Below, one piece after another: positions 17,062 to 25,137 of a DNA stretch of 60,189 nt (the stretch's first letter is position 1; each line of letters begins with the position of its first letter). The notes under the pieces were generated by a model, which worked only from the letters and a program-made list of their open reading frames with translations, did not search any database and was not told where the DNA came from. The position numbers and the translations under genes were made by a program. Source of the DNA: Richelia sinica FACHB-800 (GTDB taxonomy: Bacteria; Cyanobacteriota; Cyanobacteriia; Cyanobacteriales; Nostocaceae); NCBI RefSeq assembly GCF_014698825.1, contig NZ_JACJTT010000034.1, positions 1 to 60,189 of the forward strand, written 5' to 3'.

Positions 17062-17077
17062 ACATCAACCCATTTAC

Positions 17078-18190
17078 TTATTTCCCTAAATAATTCTCCA
17101 CAATTTCTAAAATTCGCTCAGATGCGTGACCATCTCCAAAGGGATTAATAGCATTGGCCATGGTGGCATAAGCTTGAGGATTGCTGAGTAATTCACTGGT
17201 TGCAGCTACGATATTCTCGGTTTTCGTTCCTACTAATTTGGCTGTACCTGCGGTCACTGCTTCTGGTCTTTCTGTGGTTTCTCGCAATACTAAAACTGGT
17301 TTACCTAAACTGGGTGCTTCTTCTTGCAATCCCCCCGAATCTGTTAATAATAAATGCGATCGCCCAATTGCCCCTACTAATTGGCCATAATCTAAGGGTT
17401 CCGTTAAGAAAATGCGGGGATGACTGCCTAACAGTTGTTGTAAAGGTTTCCGCACAGTTGGGTTACGGTGCATGGGTAATAACAAAGCTGTATCGGGAAA
17501 TTTCTCTAAAATCTCTAAAAAACTTTGCGCGATCGCTTGTAACGGTTCTCCCCAATTCTCCCTTCTATGCACCGTCGCTAAAATCGTCCGGTAATCATGC
17601 CAATTTAAACCAGGAACATCACAAGCTGGGTTTTGTGCTGCCACATTCAACAGTGCGTCAATCACCGTATTTCCCGTCAGGTGAATTTCTCCCAACACCC
17701 CCGAACCGCGCAAATTCTCCACCGCTAAGGTAGTGGGGGCAAAATGCAACTGTGTTAACTGAGAAATTAATCGTCGATTTGCTTCCTCTGGGTAAGGATT
17801 AAATAAATCATCCGTTCTTAACCCAGCTTCCACATGACCAACAGGGATTTTTTGATAAAAAGCCGCTAAAGCCGCAGCAAAAGCCGTCGTTGTATCTCCC
17901 TGAACAATTACTAAATCTAACTTTTGTTCTGTAAATAAAGCTTCTAACCCTTGCAAACTCCGACAAGTAATGTCATTCAGAGATTGCTGAGGCTGCATAA
18001 TCTCTAAATTTTTATCTGCTTGCAGGTTGAACAATTGCATTACCTGTTCAACCATTTCTCGATGCTGTCCCGTCAGAATCACCTGTAAATCCAAATTTCG
18101 AGACTGTTGGAAAACCTGAATGACTGGTGCTAGCTTAATCGCTTCTGGACGAGTGCCCAAAATAATACCAACTCGTTTTTGATAAGTCAT
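17078..18190 (-). CDS. wecB: UDP-N-acetylglucosamine 2-epimerase (non-hydrolysing)
   Basis: Interconverts UDP-GlcNAc and UDP-ManNAc for surface polysaccharide synthesis. 370 residues, usual length. Motifs: GTRPEAIKLAPVI at residues 12-24, GHVEAGLRTDD, ATVHRRENWG, and LLTDSGGLQEEAPSLGKP followed by RETTERPEA, all standard for the family. The gene stands alone. A strong terminator lies just upstream, so it must use its own promoter, located in a 76-base region containing STRR heptamers. Confidence 0.94.
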   Translation of the reverse strand: MTYQKRVGIILGTRPEAIKLAPVIQVFQQSRNLDLQVILTGQHREMVEQVMQLFNLQADKNLEIMQPQQSLNDITCRSLQGLEALFTEQKLDLVIVQGDTTTAFAAALAAFYQKIPVGHVEAGLRTDDLFNPYPEEANRRLISQLTQLHFAPTTLAVENLRGSGVLGEIHLTGNTVIDALLNVAAQNPACDVPGLNWHDYRTILATVHRRENWGEPLQAIAQSFLEILEKFPDTALLLPMHRNPTVRKPLQQLLGSHPRIFLTEPLDYGQLVGAIGRSHLLLTDSGGLQEEAPSLGKPVLVLRETTERPEAVTAGTAKLVGTKTENIVAATSELLSNPQAYATMANAINPFGDGHASERILEIVENYLGK

Positions 18191-18227
18191 TAGTTATTGG
18201 TCATTAGTCATTAGTCATTAGCTATTA
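18186..18227. repeat. Degenerate GTCATTA heptamer tandem repeat (STRR) at the wecB start
   Basis: Six consecutive 7-mers: GTCATTA, GTTATTG, GTCATTA three times, GCTATTA. The first unit overlaps the wecB start codon (CAT at 18188-18190 on this strand), so the repeat forms the immediate leader of wecB. STRRs are a known feature of heterocystous cyanobacterial genomes. Confidence 0.75.
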
Positions 18228-18265
18228 GACAATCGACCACTCACAACTGACAACTGACCAAAATG

Positions 18266-18285
18266 AAAAACCCGGCATAACCGGG
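18266..18285 (-). terminator. Rho-independent terminator after the 123-residue membrane protein gene
   Basis: On the minus strand CCCGG-TTATG-CCGGG is followed by TTTTT. The hairpin occupies 18271-18285 and the T tract 18266-18270. It lies 37 bases after the stop of the gene ending at 18322, separating it from wecB. Confidence 0.75.
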
Positions 18286-18321
18286 CAGATGTACTGTTTG
18301 TCGTGTTTTAGTTTGTGTTGA

Positions 18322-18693
18322 TTATTTAATTTCACAAGTTAAAGGACAAGCTGCGTAGATAGTAGGGTTAGCTTTTTCTACTTCACCATGCAACCAGCTT
18401 AACCATTTCACCTGTTTGGGATGAATTCCCTTGGCAGTTAACACACCAGCAGTCATTAAAACTGCCATGACATTAAACAGTACCAATCCGCCCGCTACTA
18501 ACAGCACGGCGCTCACAGGCATTACAGACTGTAAAACAATCGACAACAGGCATCCGACCGTAGCCATGAATACAACTAATGGAAAGCCGACAACCAACAA
18601 GCATACTGCCAATGTGAAAGTCCAAATTAAAAAGCTTTTCATCATTAACAAGGAGTAGGTCTTACCTAGATTAGAGCTTTGAGCCGAAACCAT
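18322..18693 (-). CDS. Small membrane protein, hypothetical
   Basis: 123 residues with two long hydrophobic stretches (about 20-50, containing FLIWTFTLAVCLLVV, and 58-85) and a soluble C-terminus ending ANPTIYAACPLTCEIK with two cysteines. The start is well supported: AGGAGGAAAAGTC lies directly upstream of ATG 18693. No recognised domain. Single-gene unit with its own terminator. Confidence 0.68.
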   Translation of the reverse strand: MVSAQSSNLGKTYSLLMMKSFLIWTFTLAVCLLVVGFPLVVFMATVGCLLSIVLQSVMPVSAVLLVAGGLVLFNVMAVLMTAGVLTAKGIHPKQVKWLSWLHGEVEKANPTIYAACPLTCEIK

Positions 18694-19304
18694 GACTTTT
18701 CCTCCTAAATAAATAGCAAAGTTAAATTTCAGTTGTAATCGCTGTTGGCGAGATAACTGAATTTATTCAGTGAAATTCAGTATATAAAAAGCTTTGGCAA
18801 AGATGAGCATTTGTTTATTAAACTTTACATTTAATTTCTGATGATTATGAATGTAAAGAACAGGGCAACGATATTTATGTAGGGAGCTTTTGACATCCAT
18901 CGCTAGAAATAGGCTTGCTGGGATCAACTACTTATGATCGATCCCCGGAATCTAAGGTGGAGTTGGCTTAACATTTCTTATAATAAAAGCCATGTCTTCT
19001 CATAATTTTCTCAGCAAGCTGAAAATTGGATCTATTGGTGATTTTGCTGCTAGTTATGAGAGAGCGATTTTCATCTTTCCGGGTTCTTTCTCATTTAATT
19101 GCTCTGCCGCTTCGCAATATAAATATAAAGTATGAGTAAATACATATTTTTCATAGAATATTTACGGAGACTAGCCAGGGTAAATCTGTGTTAAACAAGT
19201 TTATAAGTAAGCAGGACACAGGAAACAGTGAACAGTCACAACTGGTTACTGATGTACTGGTAACTGATAACTGAATCACTGATAACTGCCCAATGTGAAG
19301 TGAT
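18694..19304. other. 611-base non-coding gap with divergent promoters and STRR-like repeats
   Basis: This gap separates the small membrane protein gene (minus) from pilT (plus). It contains an imperfect hairpin AATTTT/AAAATT with CAGC-GCTG core at 19003-19026, GGGATC/GATCCC around 18918-18943, and degenerate heptamers related to TAACTGA at about 19241-19289, just before the pilT start. No convincing gene, tRNA or named riboswitch was seen. A 47-codon open frame at 18991-19134 has no supporting features. Confidence 0.55.
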
Positions 19305-20594
19305 ATGACAGAACCACAATCTCGCAATCTACCACCAGTACCACCACCAATGCCTACGGCTGCTACACAGCGCCAAGCAACCCAAACATTAGATATGTCT
19401 ACGCAACGGTCTGGTAGCGTTTCTGGCACACAGAACGCACCACCGCCACCACCAGCACCTGCGGCCAATCGTGTAGCTGCACCACCACCACCACCGACCC
19501 CCAAAACAACACCTACACCAACTACTCAACCATCCAGATTGACCTTAGCCCAGATTATTCAGGAAGCCTTTGATAACGGCTATTCTGACGTTCACCTGGG
19601 TATTGGTGAAACTCCCCGCTTCCGTAACCGCGGTGAAATTCAAATGACTGATTATCCAGTCACTGATAAAGAAACTTTTATGGGTTGGTTACGGGAGATT
19701 ATGACCGATGGAGAAATTCAAAAATTCCAAGATAACTTAGAGTTTGACGGTGCAACACAATACGAATTTGCCCGTGTGCGGATTAACGTCTTTGATACTC
19801 TCAGAGGCTACGCAATGGTATTGCGGTTAATTCCCCTGAAAATTTTAACCATTGAGCAATTAAGATTACCCCCTGTATTCCGGGATATTTGTCATTACCA
19901 CAAAGGGTTGATTTTGGTAACAGGCCCCACAGGTTCAGGTAAATCAACTACTATGGCGGCGATGATTGACTATATCAATCGGGAAATGCCTAAACATATT
20001 ATTACTATTGAAGATCCCATTGAATTTGTTCACCAAAGTCGCAAGGCCTTGATTAAACAACGGGAAGTGGGTATGCACACCCGCAAGTTTGATAACGCCT
20101 TAAAAGCAGCTTTGCGGGAAGACCCAGACTTGATTCTGGTGGGGGAAATGCGGGATAAGGAAACGGTGAATACCGCCTTAAAAGCTGCCCAAACTGGTCA
20201 CTTGGTGATGGGAACCTTGCACACCAATAGCGCGGTTAAGACTATTGAGCGGATTCTCAACTTGTACTCTGGGGAAGAACAGGACGCTATGCGTGTGGCT
20301 TTGGCTGAGTCCTTAGTTGCTGTTATTGCTCAAGGTTTATGTCGGACAACCGATGGTAAGCGGGCTGCTTTCCACGATATTCTAATTAACACCGATGCTG
20401 TGAAAGATTGGGTTAAAGATGGTAAGTATGATGAAATTGCGGAATTGATGAAGCAAGCCAGCTTTGACGGAATGGTGACAATGAATCAATCTTTACTGAA
20501 TTTGTACCAAGAAGGACGTATTACAGAAGAAACAGCATTGGAAATGTCACCGACTCCGAACGAAATGGCCCAGTTCCTGAGAGGACGTGTTTAA
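19305..20594 (+). CDS. pilT: Type IV pilus retraction ATPase PilT
   Basis: 429 residues. Residues 1-78 are a Pro/Thr/Ala-rich, probably disordered extension absent from typical PilT (usually about 350 residues). The core begins LAQIIQEAFDNGYSDVHLGIGE. Walker A GPTGSGKST is at 207-215, followed by the Asp box ITIEDPIEF, Walker B DLILVGEMRD and the His box GHLVMGTLHTNSA. A hexameric ATPase at the pilus base that depolymerises pilin for twitching or gliding motility. A KaiB-like gene follows by 41 bases on the same strand. Confidence 0.93.
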   Translation: MTEPQSRNLPPVPPPMPTAATQRQATQTLDMSTQRSGSVSGTQNAPPPPPAPAANRVAAPPPPPTPKTTPTPTTQPSRLTLAQIIQEAFDNGYSDVHLGIGETPRFRNRGEIQMTDYPVTDKETFMGWLREIMTDGEIQKFQDNLEFDGATQYEFARVRINVFDTLRGYAMVLRLIPLKILTIEQLRLPPVFRDICHYHKGLILVTGPTGSGKSTTMAAMIDYINREMPKHIITIEDPIEFVHQSRKALIKQREVGMHTRKFDNALKAALREDPDLILVGEMRDKETVNTALKAAQTGHLVMGTLHTNSAVKTIERILNLYSGEEQDAMRVALAESLVAVIAQGLCRTTDGKRAAFHDILINTDAVKDWVKDGKYDEIAELMKQASFDGMVTMNQSLLNLYQEGRITEETALEMSPTPNEMAQFLRGRV

Positions 20595-20635
20595 TCTGCC
20601 TACCCCTGTTTACACCTTAGCTCCCTGTAATCAAG

Positions 20636-21391
20636 TTGACGACAGATAAACTATCTAACCCACAGTTATTTAAAGGCATTGCTCTGTTTACGCCTGGAGG
20701 AGATTTAATTTATTGTCTCGACTTTAGTAAACAGGGACGATGGCATGTAAATTTGTGTGTGGCTTTGCAGGAAATCCTGGATTTACCAGAGCCACCACAT
20801 TTTTTAATACCTTGTTACACTGCTACTATTGACCATTGGTTAGATCCGCGGACTCAAACGATACAAACTTTTGCTGAGGCTTATCCGGCAGTCATCCGTC
20901 ATCAGGCATTTTTGAATGCGGTGTTTAATACGAGGGATTTAGTTTGGCAAACAGCACCTTGGCAAGAAGGTTTGTGCGATCGCATGGTGATGGCTAGTTA
21001 TCGGTCGGCTTTTCCCCAATTGTGGGAAGACCATGATTTAGTTGTGCGTCTTGACCCAGGTAATAGCACACCACAATATCAGCCGCCGATTATCAATCAA
21101 CCAGCCGCAGTTAATACCCAAGGCTATGTATTGCGCTTATTTGTAGCTGGTCATAGTAAGACCAATGAGCGCATGTTGAAGAACTTACACCAGTTGTTAG
21201 AGCGATCGCTTGGTTCTCCCTATACCCTGAAGGTGATCGATGTTCTCACCCACCCAGAACAAGCGGAAATAGACCAAGTTTCTGCCACTCCCACCTTAGT
21301 GAAAATTTGGCCCCATCCCATCCGTCGGATTGTGGGTGATTTAGATAATGTAGATAAAATGCTGCAAATGTTAGGGGCGAAAAAGCTGTAA
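20636..21391 (+). CDS. Protein with C-terminal KaiB-like (thioredoxin-fold) domain
   Basis: 251 residues from a TTG at 20636. No ATG occurs in frame until about residue 117. Residues 1-160 have no recognised family and contain LFKGIALFTPGGDLIYCLDF. Residues about 164-250 match the KaiB/SasA-sensor pattern: YVLRLFVAGHSKTNERMLKNL, TLKVIDVLTHPEQAE, SATPTLVKIWPHPIRRIVGDL. KaiB and SasA use this fold to bind KaiC in the circadian clock. Position directly after pilT suggests co-transcription, so a link between clock or KaiC-family proteins and motility is possible but inferred. Confidence 0.8.
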   Translation: MTTDKLSNPQLFKGIALFTPGGDLIYCLDFSKQGRWHVNLCVALQEILDLPEPPHFLIPCYTATIDHWLDPRTQTIQTFAEAYPAVIRHQAFLNAVFNTRDLVWQTAPWQEGLCDRMVMASYRSAFPQLWEDHDLVVRLDPGNSTPQYQPPIINQPAAVNTQGYVLRLFVAGHSKTNERMLKNLHQLLERSLGSPYTLKVIDVLTHPEQAEIDQVSATPTLVKIWPHPIRRIVGDLDNVDKMLQMLGAKKL

Positions 21392-21410
21392 AAGGGTTGC
21401 AGATAGTTTG

Positions 21411-21441
21411 CCTCACGCAGAGGCGCAAAGACGCAGAGAGT
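21411..21441. repeat. Dispersed GCGCAAAGACGCAGAG-type repeat, copy 1
   Basis: CACGCAGAGGCGCAAAGACG followed by CAGAGAG. The same family occurs at 26666-26699 and, inverted, at 42376-42396, with a degraded copy near 38017-38036. All four are intergenic, consistent with a dispersed genomic repeat. Confidence 0.65.
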
Positions 21442-21522
21442 AAGGAAGAGTTTGGGCTAAGAAACTCAAAATTGATGTAATATAAATTCTGATATTGTTA
21501 GCAAGATAAAATAGGGTTATAT

Positions 21523-22305
21523 ATGTATTTGACTTGGTTGGATAACAACAGTTGGTTAATAGAAATTGGTGGACAAAGAATACTTCTTGACCCTTGGTTA
21601 ATTGGTTCTTTAACTTTCAATAATTTAGATTGGTTATTTAAAGGTAATCGACTTAAAGACCAACCTATTCCTGACAATATAGATTTGATACTCCTATCTC
21701 AAGGATTGGAAGACCATGCTCATCCAGATACTCTCAAACAGTTAGATAAAAATATCCCTGTTGTTGCTTCTGTTAATGCCACTAAAGTTGTTGAAAAGTT
21801 AGGTTATCACCAAATTCATACTTTAGCTCATGGTGAGACATTTACTTTAAATAGTCAAGTGGAAATCAAAGCTTTACCGGGTTCTTCCCTTGGGCCAGGA
21901 GTAATTGAGAATGCTTATCTGCTTCAGGAATTAACTAGTAATTTCACTCTTTATTATGAACCTCATGGTTATCATTCACCTCAATTGCAACAACTGGCAC
22001 CAATTGATGTGGTTGTGACACCAATTATTAACGTATGGTTACCATTATTAGGGTCAATTATTCAAGGTATGGATAGTACCTTAAAGATAGTCAAGTGGTT
22101 ACAGCCCCAATACTTGTTACCAACAGCAGCAGGTGGAGATGTTGCTTTTGAAGGACTGCTCGTTAAATTGTTAAAACCTCAAGGTAGTGTAGAAGATTTT
22201 CAAGCTTTACTAGATAAGAATAATTTAAAAACTAAATTATTTACTCCCAAGCCTGGTGAGAAAATTTACCTACCAAAACAGTCAAATCAGGCAGTACAAA
22301 TTTAA
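21523..22305 (+). CDS. MBL-fold metallo-hydrolase-like protein with degenerate metal site
   Basis: 260 residues. The start LTWLDNNSWLIEIGGQRILLDPW is the first strands of the metallo-beta-lactamase fold. The usual HxHxDH reads SQGLEDHAH, so the first two His ligands are Gln and Leu while Asp-His remain. Later PHGYHSP and the PTAAGGD region keep the fold. Related degenerate sequences are, to my recollection, common in cyanobacteria and plastids. It may be a non-classical enzyme or a binding protein. Single gene upstream of cutA. Confidence 0.78.
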   Translation: MYLTWLDNNSWLIEIGGQRILLDPWLIGSLTFNNLDWLFKGNRLKDQPIPDNIDLILLSQGLEDHAHPDTLKQLDKNIPVVASVNATKVVEKLGYHQIHTLAHGETFTLNSQVEIKALPGSSLGPGVIENAYLLQELTSNFTLYYEPHGYHSPQLQQLAPIDVVVTPIINVWLPLLGSIIQGMDSTLKIVKWLQPQYLLPTAAGGDVAFEGLLVKLLKPQGSVEDFQALLDKNNLKTKLFTPKPGEKIYLPKQSNQAVQI

Positions 22306-22358
22306 AATTAGTCTTGTTGCTGGGTTGATTTTAGTTAACAGCCAGGGGTTTTGTTGAC

Positions 22359-22685
22359 ATGAAAATGTATTATGTCACTTTAAATAATGCAGAAGAAGCA
22401 AGAACTATAGGTAGAAAATTACTTGCGGAAAAATTAGCCGTTTGTGTTAACTGGTATCCCATTACCTGTGCTTATATTTGGCAGGGGGAAATTAATGAAG
22501 AACCAGAAGTTGTTTTGATAATCAAAACTCAAGCTGGCTATGGTTCAGAAATTGAAAAGGTAATTCGTCAAAACATTAATTATACTAACTTTATTGCTGA
22601 AATTTCGCCTTCATCTATTAATCAGGGATTTCTCGATTGGTTAAATGCAGAAATTCCTGTAAAGAAATTGCAATCTACGATTTGA
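22359..22685 (+). CDS. cutA: CutA divalent-cation tolerance protein
   Basis: 108 residues, typical length of this trimeric ferredoxin-like-fold protein. Conserved features: AEKLAVCVNWYPITCAYIWQGEI, EEPEVVLIIKT, and the late W of GFLDWLNAEI. Role in cation tolerance is historical and unclear in cyanobacteria. It lies 30 bases before mtnD in the same orientation. Confidence 0.9.
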   Translation: MKMYYVTLNNAEEARTIGRKLLAEKLAVCVNWYPITCAYIWQGEINEEPEVVLIIKTQAGYGSEIEKVIRQNINYTNFIAEISPSSINQGFLDWLNAEIPVKKLQSTI

Positions 22686-22715
22686 TAATTTTTAGAAACT
22701 CTGTGGATGTGAAAT

Positions 22716-23270
22716 ATGGCAATTCTTAAATTAGAAAATGGTCAAACTTTAAGGAATGTGCATGACATTTCCCAAGAATTAGCGCCCCTAAATATTCAAC
22801 TTAATCGCTGGAGTTTAGGAGACAATTTAGAGTTACATCATTTACTGGCACAAGATAGCCTAAATGAGGCAGAAAAAGAACAAGTTCTTCAAACTTTAGA
22901 CCATTATTTTGAGGAACTACAACAAAGTGCAGGTTATCAATCTCGTGATTTAGTTGTTCTACATCCAGGAATACCTAATATTGATGAGTTAATGGCAAAG
23001 TTTGACCAAATTCACACCCATGCAGATGATGAAGTCCGCTATGTAATTGATGGGGAAGCAGTCTTTGGCTTTGTGCGTCCTGATGGTTCCCAAGTAGAAC
23101 TGACCGTACAACCGGAAGAGTATATTAATGTTCCCGCAGGAACTGAACATTGGTTTTACCTGACTTCCGCAAAACGAATCAAAGCTGTGCGTTATTTCAT
23201 CTCTACAGCAGGTTGGATACCTGAATATACGGGGAGAGAAATTCGCAGTCGTCAAACTTTATTAATATAG
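22716..23270 (+). CDS. mtnD: Acireductone dioxygenase (ARD)
   Basis: Oxidises acireductone to 2-keto-4-methylthiobutyrate and formate (Fe form) late in methionine salvage. 184 residues, cupin fold. The metal ligands are His100, His102 and Glu106 in HTHADDEVRY, and His145 in GTEHWFYL. It precedes mtnX and mtnB, forming a partial salvage cluster. Confidence 0.94.
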   Translation: MAILKLENGQTLRNVHDISQELAPLNIQLNRWSLGDNLELHHLLAQDSLNEAEKEQVLQTLDHYFEELQQSAGYQSRDLVVLHPGIPNIDELMAKFDQIHTHADDEVRYVIDGEAVFGFVRPDGSQVELTVQPEEYINVPAGTEHWFYLTSAKRIKAVRYFISTAGWIPEYTGREIRSRQTLLI

Positions 23271-23403
23271 TAGGTGACAGGTGACAGTGCTAAAAGCCTT
23301 TGGTTATCTAAGTTTTAGTGTTAGTTAATTTCCTAACTGCTTTGCCCATTGCTATAAATTGATGATAGCCAATTACTAGAGAAAAAGTTTTGGTAAAAAA
23401 GAA

Positions 23404-24036
23404 GTGAAGAGAATTGTCTTTTGTGACTTTGATGGCACAATTACTATTGAAGAAACTTTTGTCGCTGTTTTAAAAAAGTTTGCACCAGAAATTTCCGCCA
23501 AGTTGCTGCCAGAAATGTATGCAAAAAGGCTGACATTGCGAGAGGGTGTTAAGGCAATTCTGCAATCAATTCCTTCTGCTAGCTATCCAGAAATATTAGA
23601 ATTTACCAAACCGCAATTAATTCGTCCTGGTTTTCAAGAATTTATTGATTTTCTGCATACACAGCAAATTCCCTTAGTCATCATCTCTGGAGGACTGCGG
23701 GGCATGGTAGAAGTGGTTTTGGGTGAATTAGTACCAAAAATGGCGGGGATTTATGCTGTAGATGTAGATACAAGTGGTACTTATCTAAAAGTAAATTCTC
23801 AATATGAGGGAGGTACAGAATTACTAGCAAAGGTGCAGGTGATGGAGAAATACCATGCTGATGAAAAGATTGCTATTGGTGATTCTATTACTGATTTAAA
23901 TATGGCGTTGCAAGCTGATTTAGTATTTGCGAAAAATCCTTTAGGCAAGTATTTAGCAGAATATCAAAAACCTTATATTTTTTGGGATAATTTTTTAGAA
24001 ATACGTGACTATCTAGATAAATCATGGAATGATTAA
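23404..24036 (+). CDS. mtnX: HAD phosphatase, 2-hydroxy-3-keto-5-methylthiopentenyl-1-phosphate phosphatase type
   Basis: 210 residues from a GTG at 23404. HAD motif I is DFDGT (Asp8, Asp10). Motif II is VIISGGLRG and motif IV IGDSITDLNMA. N-terminus and length match MtnX, which removes phosphate in methionine salvage to give acireductone. The neighbours mtnD and mtnB support this over a generic HAD-IB (SerB-like) enzyme. Confidence 0.85.
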   Translation: MKRIVFCDFDGTITIEETFVAVLKKFAPEISAKLLPEMYAKRLTLREGVKAILQSIPSASYPEILEFTKPQLIRPGFQEFIDFLHTQQIPLVIISGGLRGMVEVVLGELVPKMAGIYAVDVDTSGTYLKVNSQYEGGTELLAKVQVMEKYHADEKIAIGDSITDLNMALQADLVFAKNPLGKYLAEYQKPYIFWDNFLEIRDYLDKSWND

Positions 24037-24158
24037 AGGTGCGCTTACTCCGTGAGACAACACACCCTACATAAATAGTTTTCAAAAACTCTCTGAGATA
24101 TTTAGCCTTGACTTACTGATTTACTTAATTGCTAGAGATATTGCCTGTAATCAATGTC

Positions 24159-24785
24159 ATGACTTTTCCTCACATGATAGACCCACGAGACGAATTAATT
24201 GCAGCTGCTAGTTATTTTTACAGTCAACGTTGGATGGTAGGAACAGCAGGAAATCTTTCAGCTAGATTGCCTGATGGTAGTTTTTGGATTACGGCTAGTG
24301 GTAAATCTAAGGGTCAATTATCATGGGATGATTTTGTGCAGATATATCCAGATGGTAAGCTAGAGTCAGCAAATACAGATTTGAAACCTTCAGCGGAAAC
24401 GGCAATTCATCAGCTAATTTATCGTCTTTTCCCTAAATCACAAGCCTGTTACCATGTTCATTCCATTGAAGCTAATTTGGTTTCTAACTTTGTCACAAAT
24501 GAGGTTGTATTGTTACCACCTTTAGAAATGCTCAAAGGATTAGGAGTTTGGGAAGAAAATCCTATTTGTGAAATGCCAATTTTTCGTAATCATCTTGAAG
24601 TTTCCCGTATTGCTGACGATATTCAAGCGCGGTTTGAGTTAAATCCACCAAAAATACCTGCTTTATTGATTCGTAATCATGGTGTGACTGTGTGGGCTAA
24701 TTCCCTGGAAATGGCTCGTAATTATATAGAGTTGGTAGAATATATCTTCTGCTACATGGTAAATACCCGTAGAATAGGGATATAA
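24159..24785 (+). CDS. mtnB: Methylthioribulose-1-phosphate dehydratase
   Basis: Class II aldolase/adducin fold that dehydrates MTRu-1-P to the diketo intermediate. About 208 residues from ATG 24159. An in-frame TTG at 24129 and ATG at 24174 are alternatives. Features: MVGTAGNLSARLPDGSFWIT, catalytic Glu in KPSAETAIH, Zn ligands in CYHVHS, and third ligand in RNHGVTVWA. It follows mtnX by about 120 bases and completes the local mtnD-mtnX-mtnB set. Confidence 0.92.
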   Translation: MTFPHMIDPRDELIAAASYFYSQRWMVGTAGNLSARLPDGSFWITASGKSKGQLSWDDFVQIYPDGKLESANTDLKPSAETAIHQLIYRLFPKSQACYHVHSIEANLVSNFVTNEVVLLPPLEMLKGLGVWEENPICEMPIFRNHLEVSRIADDIQARFELNPPKIPALLIRNHGVTVWANSLEMARNYIELVEYIFCYMVNTRRIGI

Positions 24786-24804
24786 ACTTAGGGAGTATTT
24801 ACCA

Positions 24805-25105
24805 ATGACTAATCAAAGGGTGCATGTTGTAGCTCGGATTGTGGCTTTACCCGATAAAGTAGAGGAATTGAAAGTATTGTTATTGAGTCTGATTGAACCG
24901 ACTAGACAGGAAGTAGGGGCAATTAAATATCAACTTTTCCAAAATCAATCTGAATCCGACGGATTTTACATTTGTGGAAGAATGGTCATCAAATGAAGAC
25001 CTTGATGTTCATTTAAGTTCACCCCATTTGCAAGCGGCAGCAGCCCAGCTAGAGGGATTAGTAGCTTTACCGCCAGATATTCGCCGTTATCAGATTTTGG
25101 CTTAG
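24805..25105 (+). pseudogene. Antibiotic biosynthesis monooxygenase (ABM)-like gene with a frameshift
   Basis: The first frame (24805-24996) gives about 52 residues of an ABM-domain protein (VHVVARIVALPDKVEELKVL, then EVGAIKYQLFQNQ), then a non-family tail GFYICGRMVIK. The family sequence resumes in the +1 frame at about 24962: DFTFVEEWSSNEDLDVHL, and continues to SPHLQ and YQILA with TAG at 25103-25105. Joining the frames gives the usual length of about 100 residues. One extra base near 24960-24962 explains this, as a true frameshift mutation or a sequencing error. Confidence 0.82.
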
Positions 25106-25137
25106 ATATATGGATGTGAATATATTCAAATTCAAGT

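Noticed and set aside
17200-17733. 177-codon open frame on the plus strand
   Set aside because: Antisense shadow of wecB. Its composition is biased (Leu/Ser/Pro) and no start signal is present.
18991-19134. 47-codon frame upstream of pilT
   Set aside because: No ribosome-binding site and no recognisable sequence. The stretch contains a hairpin, and it is more likely leader or spacer DNA.
19151-19504. 117-codon minus-strand frame with Gly-rich product
   Set aside because: It is the antisense reading of the proline codons at the start of pilT. The Gly runs simply mirror poly-Pro.
24805-24996. Programmed ribosomal frameshift as explanation of the ABM-like gene
   Set aside because: No slippery heptamer or downstream pseudoknot is visible at the break. 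A single-base mutation or sequencing error is simpler.
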